A stretch of 64,000 nt of DNA. Origin: an archaeon (GTDB taxonomy: Archaea > Thermoproteota > Nitrososphaeria > Nitrososphaerales > Gagatemarchaeaceae). Position numbers and translations under genes: made by a program. Shown piece by piece: positions 33,420 to 41,416 of this stretch. The notes below the pieces were generated by a model, which searched no databases, had not been told where the DNA came from, and saw only the letters and a program-made list of their open reading frames with translations. The number at the start of each line of letters is the position of its first letter. Positions within the stretch are counted from its first letter, which is position 1. The stretch lies in assembly GCA_021819105.1 (NCBI GenBank), contig JAKASK010000001.1, positions 128,448 through 192,447 on the forward strand, written 5' to 3'.

Positions 33420-34454
33420 ATGGTCGAGATAAGGAAGGACTACTTCACCGAGAAGATCTCGATCACCCTCCCCGACAGGGGCGTCAAGCCGGGCCAGGTC
33501 ATCCCGCAGAAGGCAGAGAAGTGCAACTACTGCGCAGGGAACGAGGAGATGACCCCGCCGGCCGACCTGGTGCTCGTGAAGCGCGGTGACACCCTGCTCA
33601 AGCAGACGGACTCCGAAGGGGACGTCGTGAAGAACTGGTCAGTGAGGATCTTCCCAGCGAGGAACCCCGTGGTCGTCCCCAACGCCCCGCCCTCCTATGG
33701 GGACTCGCCGCACTACAGCGAGCCGGCGGTCGGGTACCACTACGTGCTGGTGGCGACCCCGAAGCACGACCACACGTTCCCCAAGATAGACATCGAGCAG
33801 TGGACGAACATACTCGCTTCGCTGCAGGACAAGGTCCGTTGGCTCTACTCGCAGAAGGGGGTCAGCTACGTCCTCGTCTATGTCAACAGCGAGAAGGAGG
33901 GCTCCCCGACCACGGTGCACCCGAGCATCCAGATGGTTACCACCCCGAGGGTCCCGCCGGCCGTGGAGGTCGAGGCCGAGACGGTGCAGACGTCGCTCAA
34001 CGACCTTGGGGTCTGCCCCATGTGCCAGGTGGTGACCACGGAGACAGGCGGCCCGAGGCAGATACTGGCGACCGACTTCTTCCTCGCCTTCGCGCCCTGG
34101 GTCTCCACCCACCCCTTCGAGTACTGGATCTATCCCAAGAGGCACATGACGAGCATCCTGAAGCTTTCACAGAAGGAGATGATGGACCTCGCGCTGATGC
34201 TCAGGTCGACCCTTGGCGGAATGGCGAAGGCGCTCGACTCGCCGAGCTTCACCATGGTGTTCCACAGCTCCTCGGAGAAGAAGACCACCAAGCAGATCCA
34301 CTGGCACATCGAAGTCTACCCCAGGCGGGCCCAGTGGACGGGTCTCGAGCTGGGAGGAGGGATCTACGTGAGCGACGTGACGCCAGAAGCAGCGGCCCAG
34401 GTGCTGGGGGCGAGCGCCAGGAAAGAGCTTGCCCAGCTGGTCGGCATCCGCTAG
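33420..34454 (+). CDS. Galactose-1-phosphate uridylyltransferase-like protein (HIT superfamily)
   Basis: The 344-residue protein resembles GalT in length and two-domain layout: a zinc-type CNYCAGNEEMTPP near the N-terminus, FPARNPVV, the motif region TTVHPSIQ near residue 167, a second CPMC pair and QIHWHIEVYPR near residue 298. In canonical GalT the first motif is HPHxQ, whose second His is the uridylylated nucleophile; here that position is Ser, whereas the C-terminal H-W-H-I-E looks like a full HIT-type site. It may therefore be a nucleotidyltransferase or phosphorylase with altered chemistry. The ATG at 33420 is 29 nt after CTCTAATA; an ATG at 33402 is too close. Confidence 0.75.
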   Translation: MVEIRKDYFTEKISITLPDRGVKPGQVIPQKAEKCNYCAGNEEMTPPADLVLVKRGDTLLKQTDSEGDVVKNWSVRIFPARNPVVVPNAPPSYGDSPHYSEPAVGYHYVLVATPKHDHTFPKIDIEQWTNILASLQDKVRWLYSQKGVSYVLVYVNSEKEGSPTTVHPSIQMVTTPRVPPAVEVEAETVQTSLNDLGVCPMCQVVTTETGGPRQILATDFFLAFAPWVSTHPFEYWIYPKRHMTSILKLSQKEMMDLALMLRSTLGGMAKALDSPSFTMVFHSSSEKKTTKQIHWHIEVYPRRAQWTGLELGGGIYVSDVTPEAAAQVLGASARKELAQLVGIR

Positions 34455-35470
34455 CCGCCTGGACGCTTCAGCCTTTCAAGGAGCCCTGTCGGGAGCGGGT
34501 CCCTGCCGAGGGCCACCGCGAGGTAGTATGAAGACAGGTCTAGCCTGTAAGCCAAGGACATGAGCTGCGCCAGGCGGGTGCTCCCCCTCCCTCTCACCTG
34601 CGCCGGGGCCTTGCCCAGCCCCCGGAGGATCTCCACCATCTGGTCGAGCTTGGCGGAGTCCCGGGCGCTCTCGGAAGAGTGGCGGAGGAAGACAGGCAGG
34701 AAGTCGGTGGCCGGGTCCTCCCAGGCCTCTATCTCGTTGTGGAACGCCTCAGGGACCGCGTCGAAGTGGGCGTGCCTCTTGGAGTTCTCGTTGACGACGT
34801 TCTTGAACCGGACCCCCACGCCGAACGCGACCTCGTCGCAGTAGATGGCCGCCGTCTTCGACACCAGCGCGGCCGCAAGGGCTTTGGCCCCGTTCCTCGG
34901 CTCCGGTACGCTCGGTCCGGAGTCTGCCCACTCGGCGTCCAGCGCGGCCATGGACTCCGCTGCCTCGGACTCGCACTTCAGGTCGAAGGCGGAGTTCAGC
35001 ACCGAGAGCCCAGCGTAGACCAGGAACGGCAGCATGAGCCTCTGGGCAAGCGCCTTCGGGACCACGATGTTCGGCACCCTCAGTCTCCGCGCCGTTTCGC
35101 TGACCTTGCCCGCTCCAGATATCGAGACCGCGTCGGCCCCCCCTTCCACGGCGGCGGCCAGCATCCTGACCGTCTCCTCGGTGTTGCCGGAGACGCTGCA
35201 GGCGATGGCGAGGGAGCCCTTCAGGCCGCCGACGGGGACGCCCCCCTTCAGGACGCTGACCTGGACACCGCTCCCCGTGAGCCACCCTGCCAGGATGTCC
35301 CCTGCCGCAGCCGAGCCGCCCATCCCCATGATGTAGGCCCTGTCTGGCCGGGACTTCGTCGCCTGGGACGCCCTGAACCCTTCCCTGGCGAGGGAGGGCC
35401 ACCTTTCGTAGGCCGAGATCATGCCGCCCCTGTCCGCGCGCTTGGCCTGAGCATCAGAATACAATCGCAT
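34451..35470 (-). CDS. Bifunctional phosphoglucose/phosphomannose isomerase
   Basis: This 339-residue SIS-domain protein has AYIMGMGGSAAAGDILAGW near residue 46, SVSGNTEETVRML near 93 and NENSKRHAHFDAVPEAFHNE near 235, the last containing the catalytic Glu and His of the crenarchaeal-type PGI/PMI family. It interconverts glucose-6-phosphate, fructose-6-phosphate and mannose-6-phosphate, feeding sugar-nucleotide synthesis by the genes just upstream. ATG start; its end overlaps the convergent GalT-like gene by 4 nt. Confidence 0.93.
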   Translation of the reverse strand: MRLYSDAQAKRADRGGMISAYERWPSLAREGFRASQATKSRPDRAYIMGMGGSAAAGDILAGWLTGSGVQVSVLKGGVPVGGLKGSLAIACSVSGNTEETVRMLAAAVEGGADAVSISGAGKVSETARRLRVPNIVVPKALAQRLMLPFLVYAGLSVLNSAFDLKCESEAAESMAALDAEWADSGPSVPEPRNGAKALAAALVSKTAAIYCDEVAFGVGVRFKNVVNENSKRHAHFDAVPEAFHNEIEAWEDPATDFLPVFLRHSSESARDSAKLDQMVEILRGLGKAPAQVRGRGSTRLAQLMSLAYRLDLSSYYLAVALGRDPLPTGLLERLKRPGG

Positions 35471-35571
35471 TCACCTGGAGGAAGAGTGCAGAACTCCGTC
35501 GGGCCGGCCGGGGTTCCGCTTTAAGCTCGCCGATGGCGACGGACCTCCCCCTTCGTCCGGTGCCCAGACCG

Positions 35572-36807
35572 TCAACGTATCGCTCCCTTCTTGACGGCGC
35601 CCTTGACCCTCTCGGGGACCGTCGTCCCGAAAGCCCTCCGGATCACCTCTTCCTCGGCCCTCGTGAGAGAGCGACCGCGCCTCTCCATCATCCTCCGCTG
35701 GGTCTCGAGGACCGAGTCGAGAAGCAGCTCGACCTTCTTCTGGGCCACGGAGTCGTAGAAGGTGAAGCTGGGGACGTCATCTGACGCCAGCCCCGACACG
35801 TGAGACCCTGCCCCCACCGACTTTCCTGCGTAGACGAGCGCCCCGATGGAAAGCTTCGCCATGTCTCCGATCACCGGCCCGAGCTTGACCATGCCGGTGT
35901 CAAGCCTCTTCCCCCCGACCCGGAGCCGCACGTTCCCGTAGGTGTTCTTCAGGTTGCTGAAGGTGCACCCCGCCCCCAGGTTCACCCAGGACCCGACGTA
36001 GGCGTCCCCCACGTAGCCGTGATGCGCCTTGTTGGTGAACGGCATTATGATGGAGTTGTCCACCTGGCCCCCGACCTTGCAGGACTCGAAGACCGAAGTC
36101 CCCCCGCCGACAAGGGCGGAGAGTATCTTCGTCTTCTGGCCGACGTAGCAGGGCCCCATCACCCTGCTGAAGCTTTCTACGGACGCACCCCGCTCTATCA
36201 CAATCGGACCCAGCCTGGCGTCGAAGGTCACCTGCCCCTCGACGTCCGCCCCCGAGTCGACCATCAGGTTGGACGCCGGTCCCCTGACCTCGACCGACCT
36301 CGGGAGGCTGATTGGGTCCTCGGGCCTGCGCGCTTGGTCCGCTATCGCTAGCCCGTTGCTCTCCACCAGGTCCCAGTAGCCGTTGAAGAGGGGCTCGGGA
36401 GCTGGGGCCGCCCTCTTCCCCTTCTTGGAGACTGCTGCGACGGCCTTCCTGGCGATGACCCCCGGGCGCAGGGTGGCAGAGTCGAGCCTCGCCGCGACGA
36501 GGTCCCCTCCCGAAAGGGCGACGAACTGCTCAGACCGCGAAGCGGCGGAGAGGAACCCGAGGGTGGGCCTGGCCCTGGCGTTGACGAAGAGGGCCTGGCC
36601 GTAGACCTTTTCGTTGTACCCCTTCCCCGTCGCCTCCCTAGCGGCCGCAGCGAGCTCCGGCCGTCCCCATAGGACTACGTCGGTGGCGTCGGGGATCTTC
36701 TCGACGAGGGCGTCCAGCAGCGTCTTCGTCCCCCAGCGGAGCTGGCTGACATGCCTCAGGAGGGTAAGGGGGCCGAACCCTGCGAGCCCGTCGTCCTCGA
36801 AGACCAC
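35572..36807 (-). CDS. GlmU-like putative sugar nucleotidyltransferase with left-handed beta-helix
   Basis: The 411-residue protein starts VFEDDGLAGFGPLTLLRHV, typical of the GlmU-like nucleotidyltransferase-related proteins, and from about residue 180 shows hexapeptide repeats (SGADVEGQVTFDARLGPIVI, then YVGQKTKILSALVGGG) forming a left-handed beta-helix with a NKAHHGYVGDAYVGSW acetyltransferase-type turn. The N-terminal part lacks a clear GxGxRL nucleotide loop, so it may act together with the partner nucleotidyltransferase. Its GTG start shares one base with the TAG stop of that upstream gene, so translation is tightly coupled. Confidence 0.78.
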   Translation of the reverse strand: MVFEDDGLAGFGPLTLLRHVSQLRWGTKTLLDALVEKIPDATDVVLWGRPELAAAAREATGKGYNEKVYGQALFVNARARPTLGFLSAASRSEQFVALSGGDLVAARLDSATLRPGVIARKAVAAVSKKGKRAAPAPEPLFNGYWDLVESNGLAIADQARRPEDPISLPRSVEVRGPASNLMVDSGADVEGQVTFDARLGPIVIERGASVESFSRVMGPCYVGQKTKILSALVGGGTSVFESCKVGGQVDNSIIMPFTNKAHHGYVGDAYVGSWVNLGAGCTFSNLKNTYGNVRLRVGGKRLDTGMVKLGPVIGDMAKLSIGALVYAGKSVGAGSHVSGLASDDVPSFTFYDSVAQKKVELLLDSVLETQRRMMERRGRSLTRAEEEVIRRAFGTTVPERVKGAVKKGAIR

Positions 36808-37517
36808 TACCTTCGTTTCGAGATGTCACCCTTTGGCATGTTCCGGGTGTACAAGTCGTTGGCGTCCCTGAAGGACTTCCTGTCCCCGATGTCCATGAAG
36901 GTCCCGGCGACCTTGACGGCGTAGATGCGCGCGCCGCCCGACTCCGCCTCCTTGAACGCGTCGTTCATCTCGTACACCCGACCCGGCTTTAGGTACTTCA
37001 AGAACGCCTTTTCCATGACGTAGCACCCGACGTTGATGTAGCCCGATATGGTGGGCTTCTCCTTCCACTCGACGAGCCTCCCCTCTCTGTCGGTCTCCAT
37101 GAATCCGTACTTCAGCTCGGTGCTGTATTTCATGAGCACCATGGTCGCGCTCGCGCGCTTCTCCTCGTGGAAGCTGACGGCCTTGCCCAGGTCGAAGTCG
37201 AAGAGCTGGTCGCCGTAGAGGCAGACGAACCTCCCCCTGATCTTCGGCTCGGCCGACTTCAGCTGCCCCGCGGTCCCGAGGGGGTGAGGAGAGGTGGCGT
37301 AGGTAACGTCCACCCCCCACTCCGAGCCGTCCCCGAAGTACTCCTGAATCATCTTCCCCAGGTAGCCGGTGGAGACCACGACGTCGGTTATGCCCCACTT
37401 CTTCAGCCACTCGAGTAGGTGCTCCATTATCGGCTTGGGCCCGACCGGGAGCATCGCCTTGGGGAGGAGGAAGGTGTAGGGCCTCAGCCTGGTCCCCAGG
37501 CCTCCGGCCAGAATCAC
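36807..37517 (-). CDS. Sugar-1-phosphate nucleotidyltransferase
   Basis: This 236-residue enzyme has ILAGGLGTRLRPYTFLLPK at the N-terminus (nucleotide loop with the catalytic Arg and Lys), CLYGDQLFDFD near residue 97 (metal Asp) and GTFMDIGDRKSF near 210. It makes NDP-sugars, most like glucose- or mannose-1-phosphate nucleotidyltransferases. The GTG at 37517 opens the family fold, but in-frame sense codons KLQA precede it inside the gene upstream, so a slightly longer start is possible. It is the middle gene of a three-gene operon. Confidence 0.9.
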   Translation of the reverse strand: MILAGGLGTRLRPYTFLLPKAMLPVGPKPIMEHLLEWLKKWGITDVVVSTGYLGKMIQEYFGDGSEWGVDVTYATSPHPLGTAGQLKSAEPKIRGRFVCLYGDQLFDFDLGKAVSFHEEKRASATMVLMKYSTELKYGFMETDREGRLVEWKEKPTISGYINVGCYVMEKAFLKYLKPGRVYEMNDAFKEAESGGARIYAVKVAGTFMDIGDRKSFRDANDLYTRNMPKGDISKRR

Positions 37518-37527
37518 GGCTTGTAAC

Positions 37528-38247
37528 TTACTGTCCTTCAGAAGCAGGTCGCCTTGGGCCGAGGCTGGCTATCTCATCTTTATACGCTTCATCTGTCCCC
37601 GAAAGGATGCAGGGATCTACCACCAGCCCCTTCACCCCCAGCTTCACCACCCTCTGGATGTCTGACGTCGTCACCTTCTTCTGAGTGCGGAGGAGCACGG
37701 GCTTCGCCGAAAGGTTCGAGATGACTCCGAGGGTGGCGTAGTCCAGGACGCTGAAAGGGCCCCCCCTCGCCTGGTGGGGAACCGTCGCCACGTCGACGGC
37801 CTCGATCCCCTCCATCTCGGAGAGCTGCCTCACCTGTTCGAGGATGTATCCGGTCGAGATGGCGCTGATCTTCTTCACCCTCCGGTCGGAAAGGACGAAG
37901 GTCGGCATCTGGTGGGCGTACATCTCGACGAAGCTGAATGCGCTCGACATGATCCGCTCCCAGTACTCCTCGGTGAGCAGCCTGGCCCCTCCTATGAAGA
38001 GCCCGCAGGGGACAGACACTGTTGATATCACGTCGTTGATGTAGACGTCATGCAGGTCGTAGCTTCCGAAGTGGTTGGGGGAGGACGACTCGTCCCCCTC
38101 GATGTTCAGCATCACGGCGTCGGCGCCCCCCTCGACGGCCTGGGTGGCGAGCGAGGTGCTGTTCTTCGGAAGGCTGGCTATGACGGTGTATGGTGCCCCC
38201 TCCTTGACTACCTCCAGTGGCCTTCGCAGTTGGCCTACGGACTCCAT
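37528..38247 (-). CDS. Predicted TIM-barrel protein of unknown function
   Basis: I do not recognise a named family. The protein of about 239 residues has the alternating strand-helix pattern of a TIM barrel: VIASLPKNS, GADAVMLNIEGDES, CGLFIGGARLL, AISTGYILEQ, IEAVDVATVP, KPVLLRTQKKV and VKGLVVDPCIL. The last strands resemble phosphate-binding barrels. The ATG at 38247 has GGAGGGTGA 5 nt upstream; a longer start at 38295 would cover the likely transcription start. It leads the operon with the nucleotidyltransferase and GlmU-like genes, so it may act on a sugar or sugar phosphate; that is inference. Confidence 0.7.
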   Translation of the reverse strand: MESVGQLRRPLEVVKEGAPYTVIASLPKNSTSLATQAVEGGADAVMLNIEGDESSSPNHFGSYDLHDVYINDVISTVSVPCGLFIGGARLLTEEYWERIMSSAFSFVEMYAHQMPTFVLSDRRVKKISAISTGYILEQVRQLSEMEGIEAVDVATVPHQARGGPFSVLDYATLGVISNLSAKPVLLRTQKKVTTSDIQRVVKLGVKGLVVDPCILSGTDEAYKDEIASLGPRRPASEGQ

Positions 38248-38422
38248 ACTGTCACCCTCCGAGGGCCCGGGACCCCTTAGAAGAGAACTGCTCAAATGTA
38301 AGCAACCATTTGATATGTGTGTTTTAACAAGCAGGTCCGCCCTGGGAGGGGCTTCCGGAAGTCCTGGCCGCCAAATCGAGCCGGGGGGGCAGGCCGGGTC
38401 TCCCGGCGCACGCGGGGGGTTC

Positions 38423-39310
38423 CTAGGCGGCGACCCAGACGGTCAGCCCGAGGACCAAGAAGATGATGGTCAGGTAAGGGCTGGTGAGTTTGAACAGGGT
38501 CCAGGCGGTCTTCCTGCTCTGGGTCATGGCGAGCCTCCCGCTATAGAGCAGGACCAGCCCGCCGAGCACGACTGCCGTCAGGGTGTAGAAGATGCTGACG
38601 GCGGGGGTGAAGAGGAAGATCGCCACCGAAAAGACCGTGAGCAGGGCGCTCGTCGCGGCGACGCAGATGGAAGCGACCCTGTCTCCGAACACGATGGGGA
38701 GCATCGGGACCTTGGCCGCTTCGTAGTCGTTCCTGTTGAAGATTGCCAGGCTCCAGATGTGGGTAGGAATCCAGACGATGACCAGGGCCGACATGTAGAC
38801 CGCGATCGGCGTGACCGTCCCGGCGACGGCGGTGTACCCTACCAGGACCGGCATCCCGCCGGATATCCCTCCGAGGATGATGTTGAGCCAAGTCCTCCTC
38901 TTCAGGAGCAGCGAGTATACCACTATGTTGTCGACCAGGCCCAGGAGCATGAACGCGGCAGAGACGGCGTTAATGAAAAAGAGCGGGACAAGCACCGACG
39001 GCAGCGCGAGGGCAAGGCCGAAGGCGAGTGCGCTGCGGGGCCTGATCCTGCCGGCAGGGAGCGCCCTCTGCTTTGTCCTGTTCATCATGCCGTCGATGTC
39101 ACGGTCGTGGTAGTTGGTCAGCACCTCGGCTGACGCGCTCCCCAGGACCAGCGACGCGGTGCCAAGGGCGAGGAGCGAGGGCGACAGGGCGACGCCGGGG
39201 GTGTCTTTGACGGCGACAAGCATGGCGATGAACCCAGTGAAGACGAGGAGCCCCCATATCCGCGGCTTTGTCAGCCTCCAGAAGTCTTCGACCGTGGTGG
39301 CGAGCGGCAC
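38423..39310 (-). CDS. ctaB: Protoheme IX farnesyltransferase (heme O synthase)
   Basis: The UbiA-family enzyme adds a farnesyl group to heme B, giving heme O for terminal oxidases. It has the prenyl-diphosphate site NYHDRDIDGMMNRT near residue 60, the second motif HIWSLAIFNRNDYEAAKVPM near 185 that is specific for heme O synthase, and about nine membrane helices. A TATA box (GTTTTATGC, 39332-39340) lies 26 nt before the GTG at 39310, so I prefer that leaderless start to the GTG at 39358, which is upstream of the promoter. Confidence 0.93.
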   Translation of the reverse strand: MPLATTVEDFWRLTKPRIWGLLVFTGFIAMLVAVKDTPGVALSPSLLALGTASLVLGSASAEVLTNYHDRDIDGMMNRTKQRALPAGRIRPRSALAFGLALALPSVLVPLFFINAVSAAFMLLGLVDNIVVYSLLLKRRTWLNIILGGISGGMPVLVGYTAVAGTVTPIAVYMSALVIVWIPTHIWSLAIFNRNDYEAAKVPMLPIVFGDRVASICVAATSALLTVFSVAIFLFTPAVSIFYTLTAVVLGGLVLLYSGRLAMTQSRKTAWTLFKLTSPYLTIIFLVLGLTVWVAA

Positions 39311-39331
39311 GAAGGGCGCCGCGCCTCGGGA

Positions 39332-39340
39332 GCATAAAAC
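39332..39340 (-). promoter_or_regulatory. TATA box of ctaB
   Basis: Minus-strand GTTTTATGC is centred 26 nt before the preferred GTG start of ctaB and excludes the more upstream start codon. The tatA promoter lies 50 nt away on the other strand. Confidence 0.5.
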
Positions 39341-39384
39341 GTTAGCGCGAACGCTCACTCTTGAGACCGAAAGGGGAGCAAAAG

Positions 39385-39392
39385 CGTATAAA
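39385..39392 (+). promoter_or_regulatory. TATA box of tatA
   Basis: GTATAAAC is centred 29 nt before the tatA ATG at 39417, giving a leaderless message. Confidence 0.6.
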
Positions 39393-39416
39393 CCTCATGC
39401 GGAAATCGCGCGACGT

Positions 39417-39716
39417 ATGGCGCTTGGAGACCCGCTTCAGTGGATCATCATAGGCGTCATCGTGGTGGTCATCTTCCTCTGGGGACCGCAGAAGATCCCT
39501 GAGCTGGCCCGGGGGCTGGGGAGGGCGAAGGGGGAGTTCGACAAGGCTTCCAAGGAGTTCCAGGCGTCGGCGACGGCCGCGTCCAGCTCTCCGCCGGTGC
39601 CAAAGTCAGCCGACCAGATCCTCCTGGAGACGGCGATGCAGCTGGGCATCGCCACCGAGGGGAAGACGAGAGAGCAGATATCCCAAGAGATAGTAGCGAA
39701 GGCCAAAAGCCAATAG
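39417..39716 (+). CDS. tatA: Sec-independent translocase protein TatA
   Basis: This 99-residue protein has one N-terminal membrane helix (about residues 8-23), the GPQKIPELARGLGRAKGEF hinge and amphipathic helix that define TatA, and a charged Ala/Ser-rich tail. It forms the pore of the twin-arginine pathway exporting folded proteins such as the Rieske protein at 25.8-26.8 kb. tatC follows after 35 nt on the same strand. The frame is open upstream but the ATG at 39417 lies 29 nt after a TATA box. Confidence 0.93.
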   Translation: MALGDPLQWIIIGVIVVVIFLWGPQKIPELARGLGRAKGEFDKASKEFQASATAASSSPPVPKSADQILLETAMQLGIATEGKTREQISQEIVAKAKSQ

Positions 39717-39751
39717 CGTGAAATAGGCAGCCAGGGCGGTCCGCTGTCGAG

Positions 39752-40645
39752 TTGTTCTCGGGCAGGCTGCCTTTCTCCGAGCACATCGAGGAGCTCAGGC
39801 GGAGGCTGAAGGTAGTAGCTTACAGCTTCCTGATCATCTTCGTCGTGGTGCTCCTCTTCCCGGTGAGCCCGCTCTCTTCGATCCGAGACCCGGGCCAGTA
39901 CCTCAACCTCACCTTCCTCGAAGGGACGGTCATAGCGGCGTTCCTCCGCACCGTGGTGACGGACCTCCTCCCGGCGAGCTGGCGCATCATCTCCGGCACC
40001 GGAATCGGGGAGCCGATGGAGATCTACATCATGGCCAGCCTGCTCCTCTCGGTGGCGCTGGACATGCCCGTCATCGCCTATGAGACTTACAAGTTCGTGG
40101 GGCCCGCTCTGACGGAACGCGAGAGGGGGCTGATCTATCCGTTCGTGGCCGCAGCCTCGGCGCTCTTCGCCGTCGGGGTGGGGTTCGGGTACTTCGTCAT
40201 AGCGAGATACCTCCTGATATTCCTGGGCCCCTTCTACGTCGCCACCGGGACGACCCCCTTCGTCGACGCCGCTTCCTTCTACTACATCATATTCCTGATA
40301 ATCGGCGCGACGGGGGTCTCCTTCACAAGCCCAGTCTTCGTGTACTCCCTTATCAGGCTCCGAGTGCTCGAGGCGGACCTCTTCTCCAAGAACCGGGTCA
40401 TAATCTGGTTCGTAATCTGGGTGGTCACCGGGCTCTTCCTGACGCCGGACGGGGGCCCGCTCCTGGACCTCGTGATCTTCATCCCCATCGTGACCATGGT
40501 GGAGATAGCGGTGGCCCTCGGCAGGCGGAGCGTCAGAGGGCAGCCCCCCAAGGTCAGGGAGGGGAGGATTGTCTGCCCGTCGTGCGGGAAGCCCCTATCG
40601 AGGCCGATGCTCTTCTGCGAGCACTGCGGAAGATCGATAGCCTAG
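39752..40645 (+). CDS. tatC: Sec-independent translocase protein TatC with C-terminal zinc ribbon
   Basis: TatC recognises twin-arginine signals. The 297-residue protein starts LPFSEHIEELRRRLKVV, the conserved cytoplasmic N-terminus, and has six membrane helices with the conserved YKFVGPALTERER loop near residue 115. After the last helix, residues about 260-297 form CPSCG-x9-CEHCG, a zinc-ribbon not part of standard TatC. A long periplasmic loop between helices 1 and 2 is also present. The start is TTG. The last 4 nt overlap the convergent AbrB gene. Confidence 0.93.
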   Translation: MFSGRLPFSEHIEELRRRLKVVAYSFLIIFVVVLLFPVSPLSSIRDPGQYLNLTFLEGTVIAAFLRTVVTDLLPASWRIISGTGIGEPMEIYIMASLLLSVALDMPVIAYETYKFVGPALTERERGLIYPFVAAASALFAVGVGFGYFVIARYLLIFLGPFYVATGTTPFVDAASFYYIIFLIIGATGVSFTSPVFVYSLIRLRVLEADLFSKNRVIIWFVIWVVTGLFLTPDGGPLLDLVIFIPIVTMVEIAVALGRRSVRGQPPKVREGRIVCPSCGKPLSRPMLFCEHCGRSIA

Positions 40646-40839
40646 CCAGACGCCTCTTTCTTGTCCTTCTCGAGCTGCTTCTTGCTCCTCCCCTTCTTGA
40701 TGGTGACCTCCCCCTCGGAGACGTAGAGGACTATCTCGTCCCCGTCTTCCCAGTTGAAGCCCTCCACAATCGGGCGCGGGAGCGTGATCCTGAGGCTGTT
40801 CCCGGTCTTGCCGAGGAGGACGCGAAAGACTACCGGCAC
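40642..40839 (-). CDS. AbrB/SpoVT-type DNA-binding protein
   Basis: This 65-residue protein has the swapped-hairpin sequence LRITLPRPIVEGFNWEDGD followed by EIVLYVSEGEVTI, the AbrB/MazE DNA-binding fold, and a Lys-rich tail. It probably binds DNA as a dimer. It is not paired with a toxin gene, so it is more likely a regulator than an antitoxin. A CTTAAATCC TATA element around 40860-40868 is 25 nt before the ATG. Confidence 0.85.
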   Translation of the reverse strand: MPVVFRVLLGKTGNSLRITLPRPIVEGFNWEDGDEIVLYVSEGEVTIKKGRSKKQLEKDKKEASG

Positions 40840-40957
40840 TGCGACGGCTGGTTATTACGTGGATTTAAGCCTAGGTTTGTCAACTATCAGCGCACCGCAG
40901 GTCAATTCGGTTCACTCACAGGCGATATATCATCTCTGTTATTACACAGGTGTTAAC

Positions 40958-41065
40958 GTGGCCCCGCAAGCTCAGGCCGAACCGGTTCTGAAAGGGCAGG
41001 TCCGCTGGGAAGACATCGGAGTCAAGCTCTACGACATGGAAGGGACATCCGACGACCTCACCTAG
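40958..41065 (+). CDS. Possible 35-residue leaderless small protein
   Basis: A CGATATATC TATA box (40922-40931) is centred 32 nt before a GTG that opens a 36-codon frame. The product is hydrophilic with the segment VRWEDIGVKLYDMEG and no recognisable family. The Hsp20-like gene begins 58 nt after its stop in another frame, and the frame of that gene is also open across this region, so the ORF could instead mark the leader of the Hsp20-like message. Confidence 0.4.
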   Translation: MAPQAQAEPVLKGQVRWEDIGVKLYDMEGTSDDLT

Positions 41066-41123
41066 CGAACCCGACCCCCTCGAGGACGCCCTGGCCGAGC
41101 TGGTCAGAGCGGCCCAGCAGGAC

Positions 41124-41375
41124 ATGGACGGTTTGCGCGCGGTGGAGGAGGAAAGGGGCGAGCTCATAGAGGACGCCCGCTCCGTCACCTTCGTCCTTCT
41201 GGCGCCGGGCTACAGCAGGAGAGACATCGGGGTCAGGACCGAGGCGGACCGGCTGAAGGTCGAGGCCTTCGATTTCAAGCTGGTGAAGCCCCTCGGGTGC
41301 ACAGTGGACCCAACGACCGCAAGGTCGACCTACGTGAACGGGGTCCTGAGCGTCCGGGTCGAGAAGAAGCTCTGA
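41124..41375 (+). CDS. Hsp20/alpha-crystallin-like small protein
   Basis: The 83-residue protein is mostly an alpha-crystallin (ACD) beta-sandwich: VTFVLLAPGYSRRDIGVRTE, DRLKVEAFDF and the closing YVNGVLSVRVEKK. The classical C-terminal IxI anchor is missing, so it may not form large oligomers. The frame upstream of the ATG is open and reads SEPDPLEDALAELVRAAQQD, which looks coding, so the true start may be a non-standard codon further upstream. It is compact for a chaperone and may be an ACD/CS-domain adaptor. Confidence 0.75.
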   Translation: MDGLRAVEEERGELIEDARSVTFVLLAPGYSRRDIGVRTEADRLKVEAFDFKLVKPLGCTVDPTTARSTYVNGVLSVRVEKKL

Positions 41376-41416
41376 GCAGGGCGCGATTTAATTACCTCCC
41401 CGGGTCTGAATGTCCG

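Noticed and set aside
38296-38422. Possible regulatory RNA before the TIM-barrel operon
   Set aside because: Only a TATA-like GTTAAAAC element and G-rich sequence are visible; no convincing fold.
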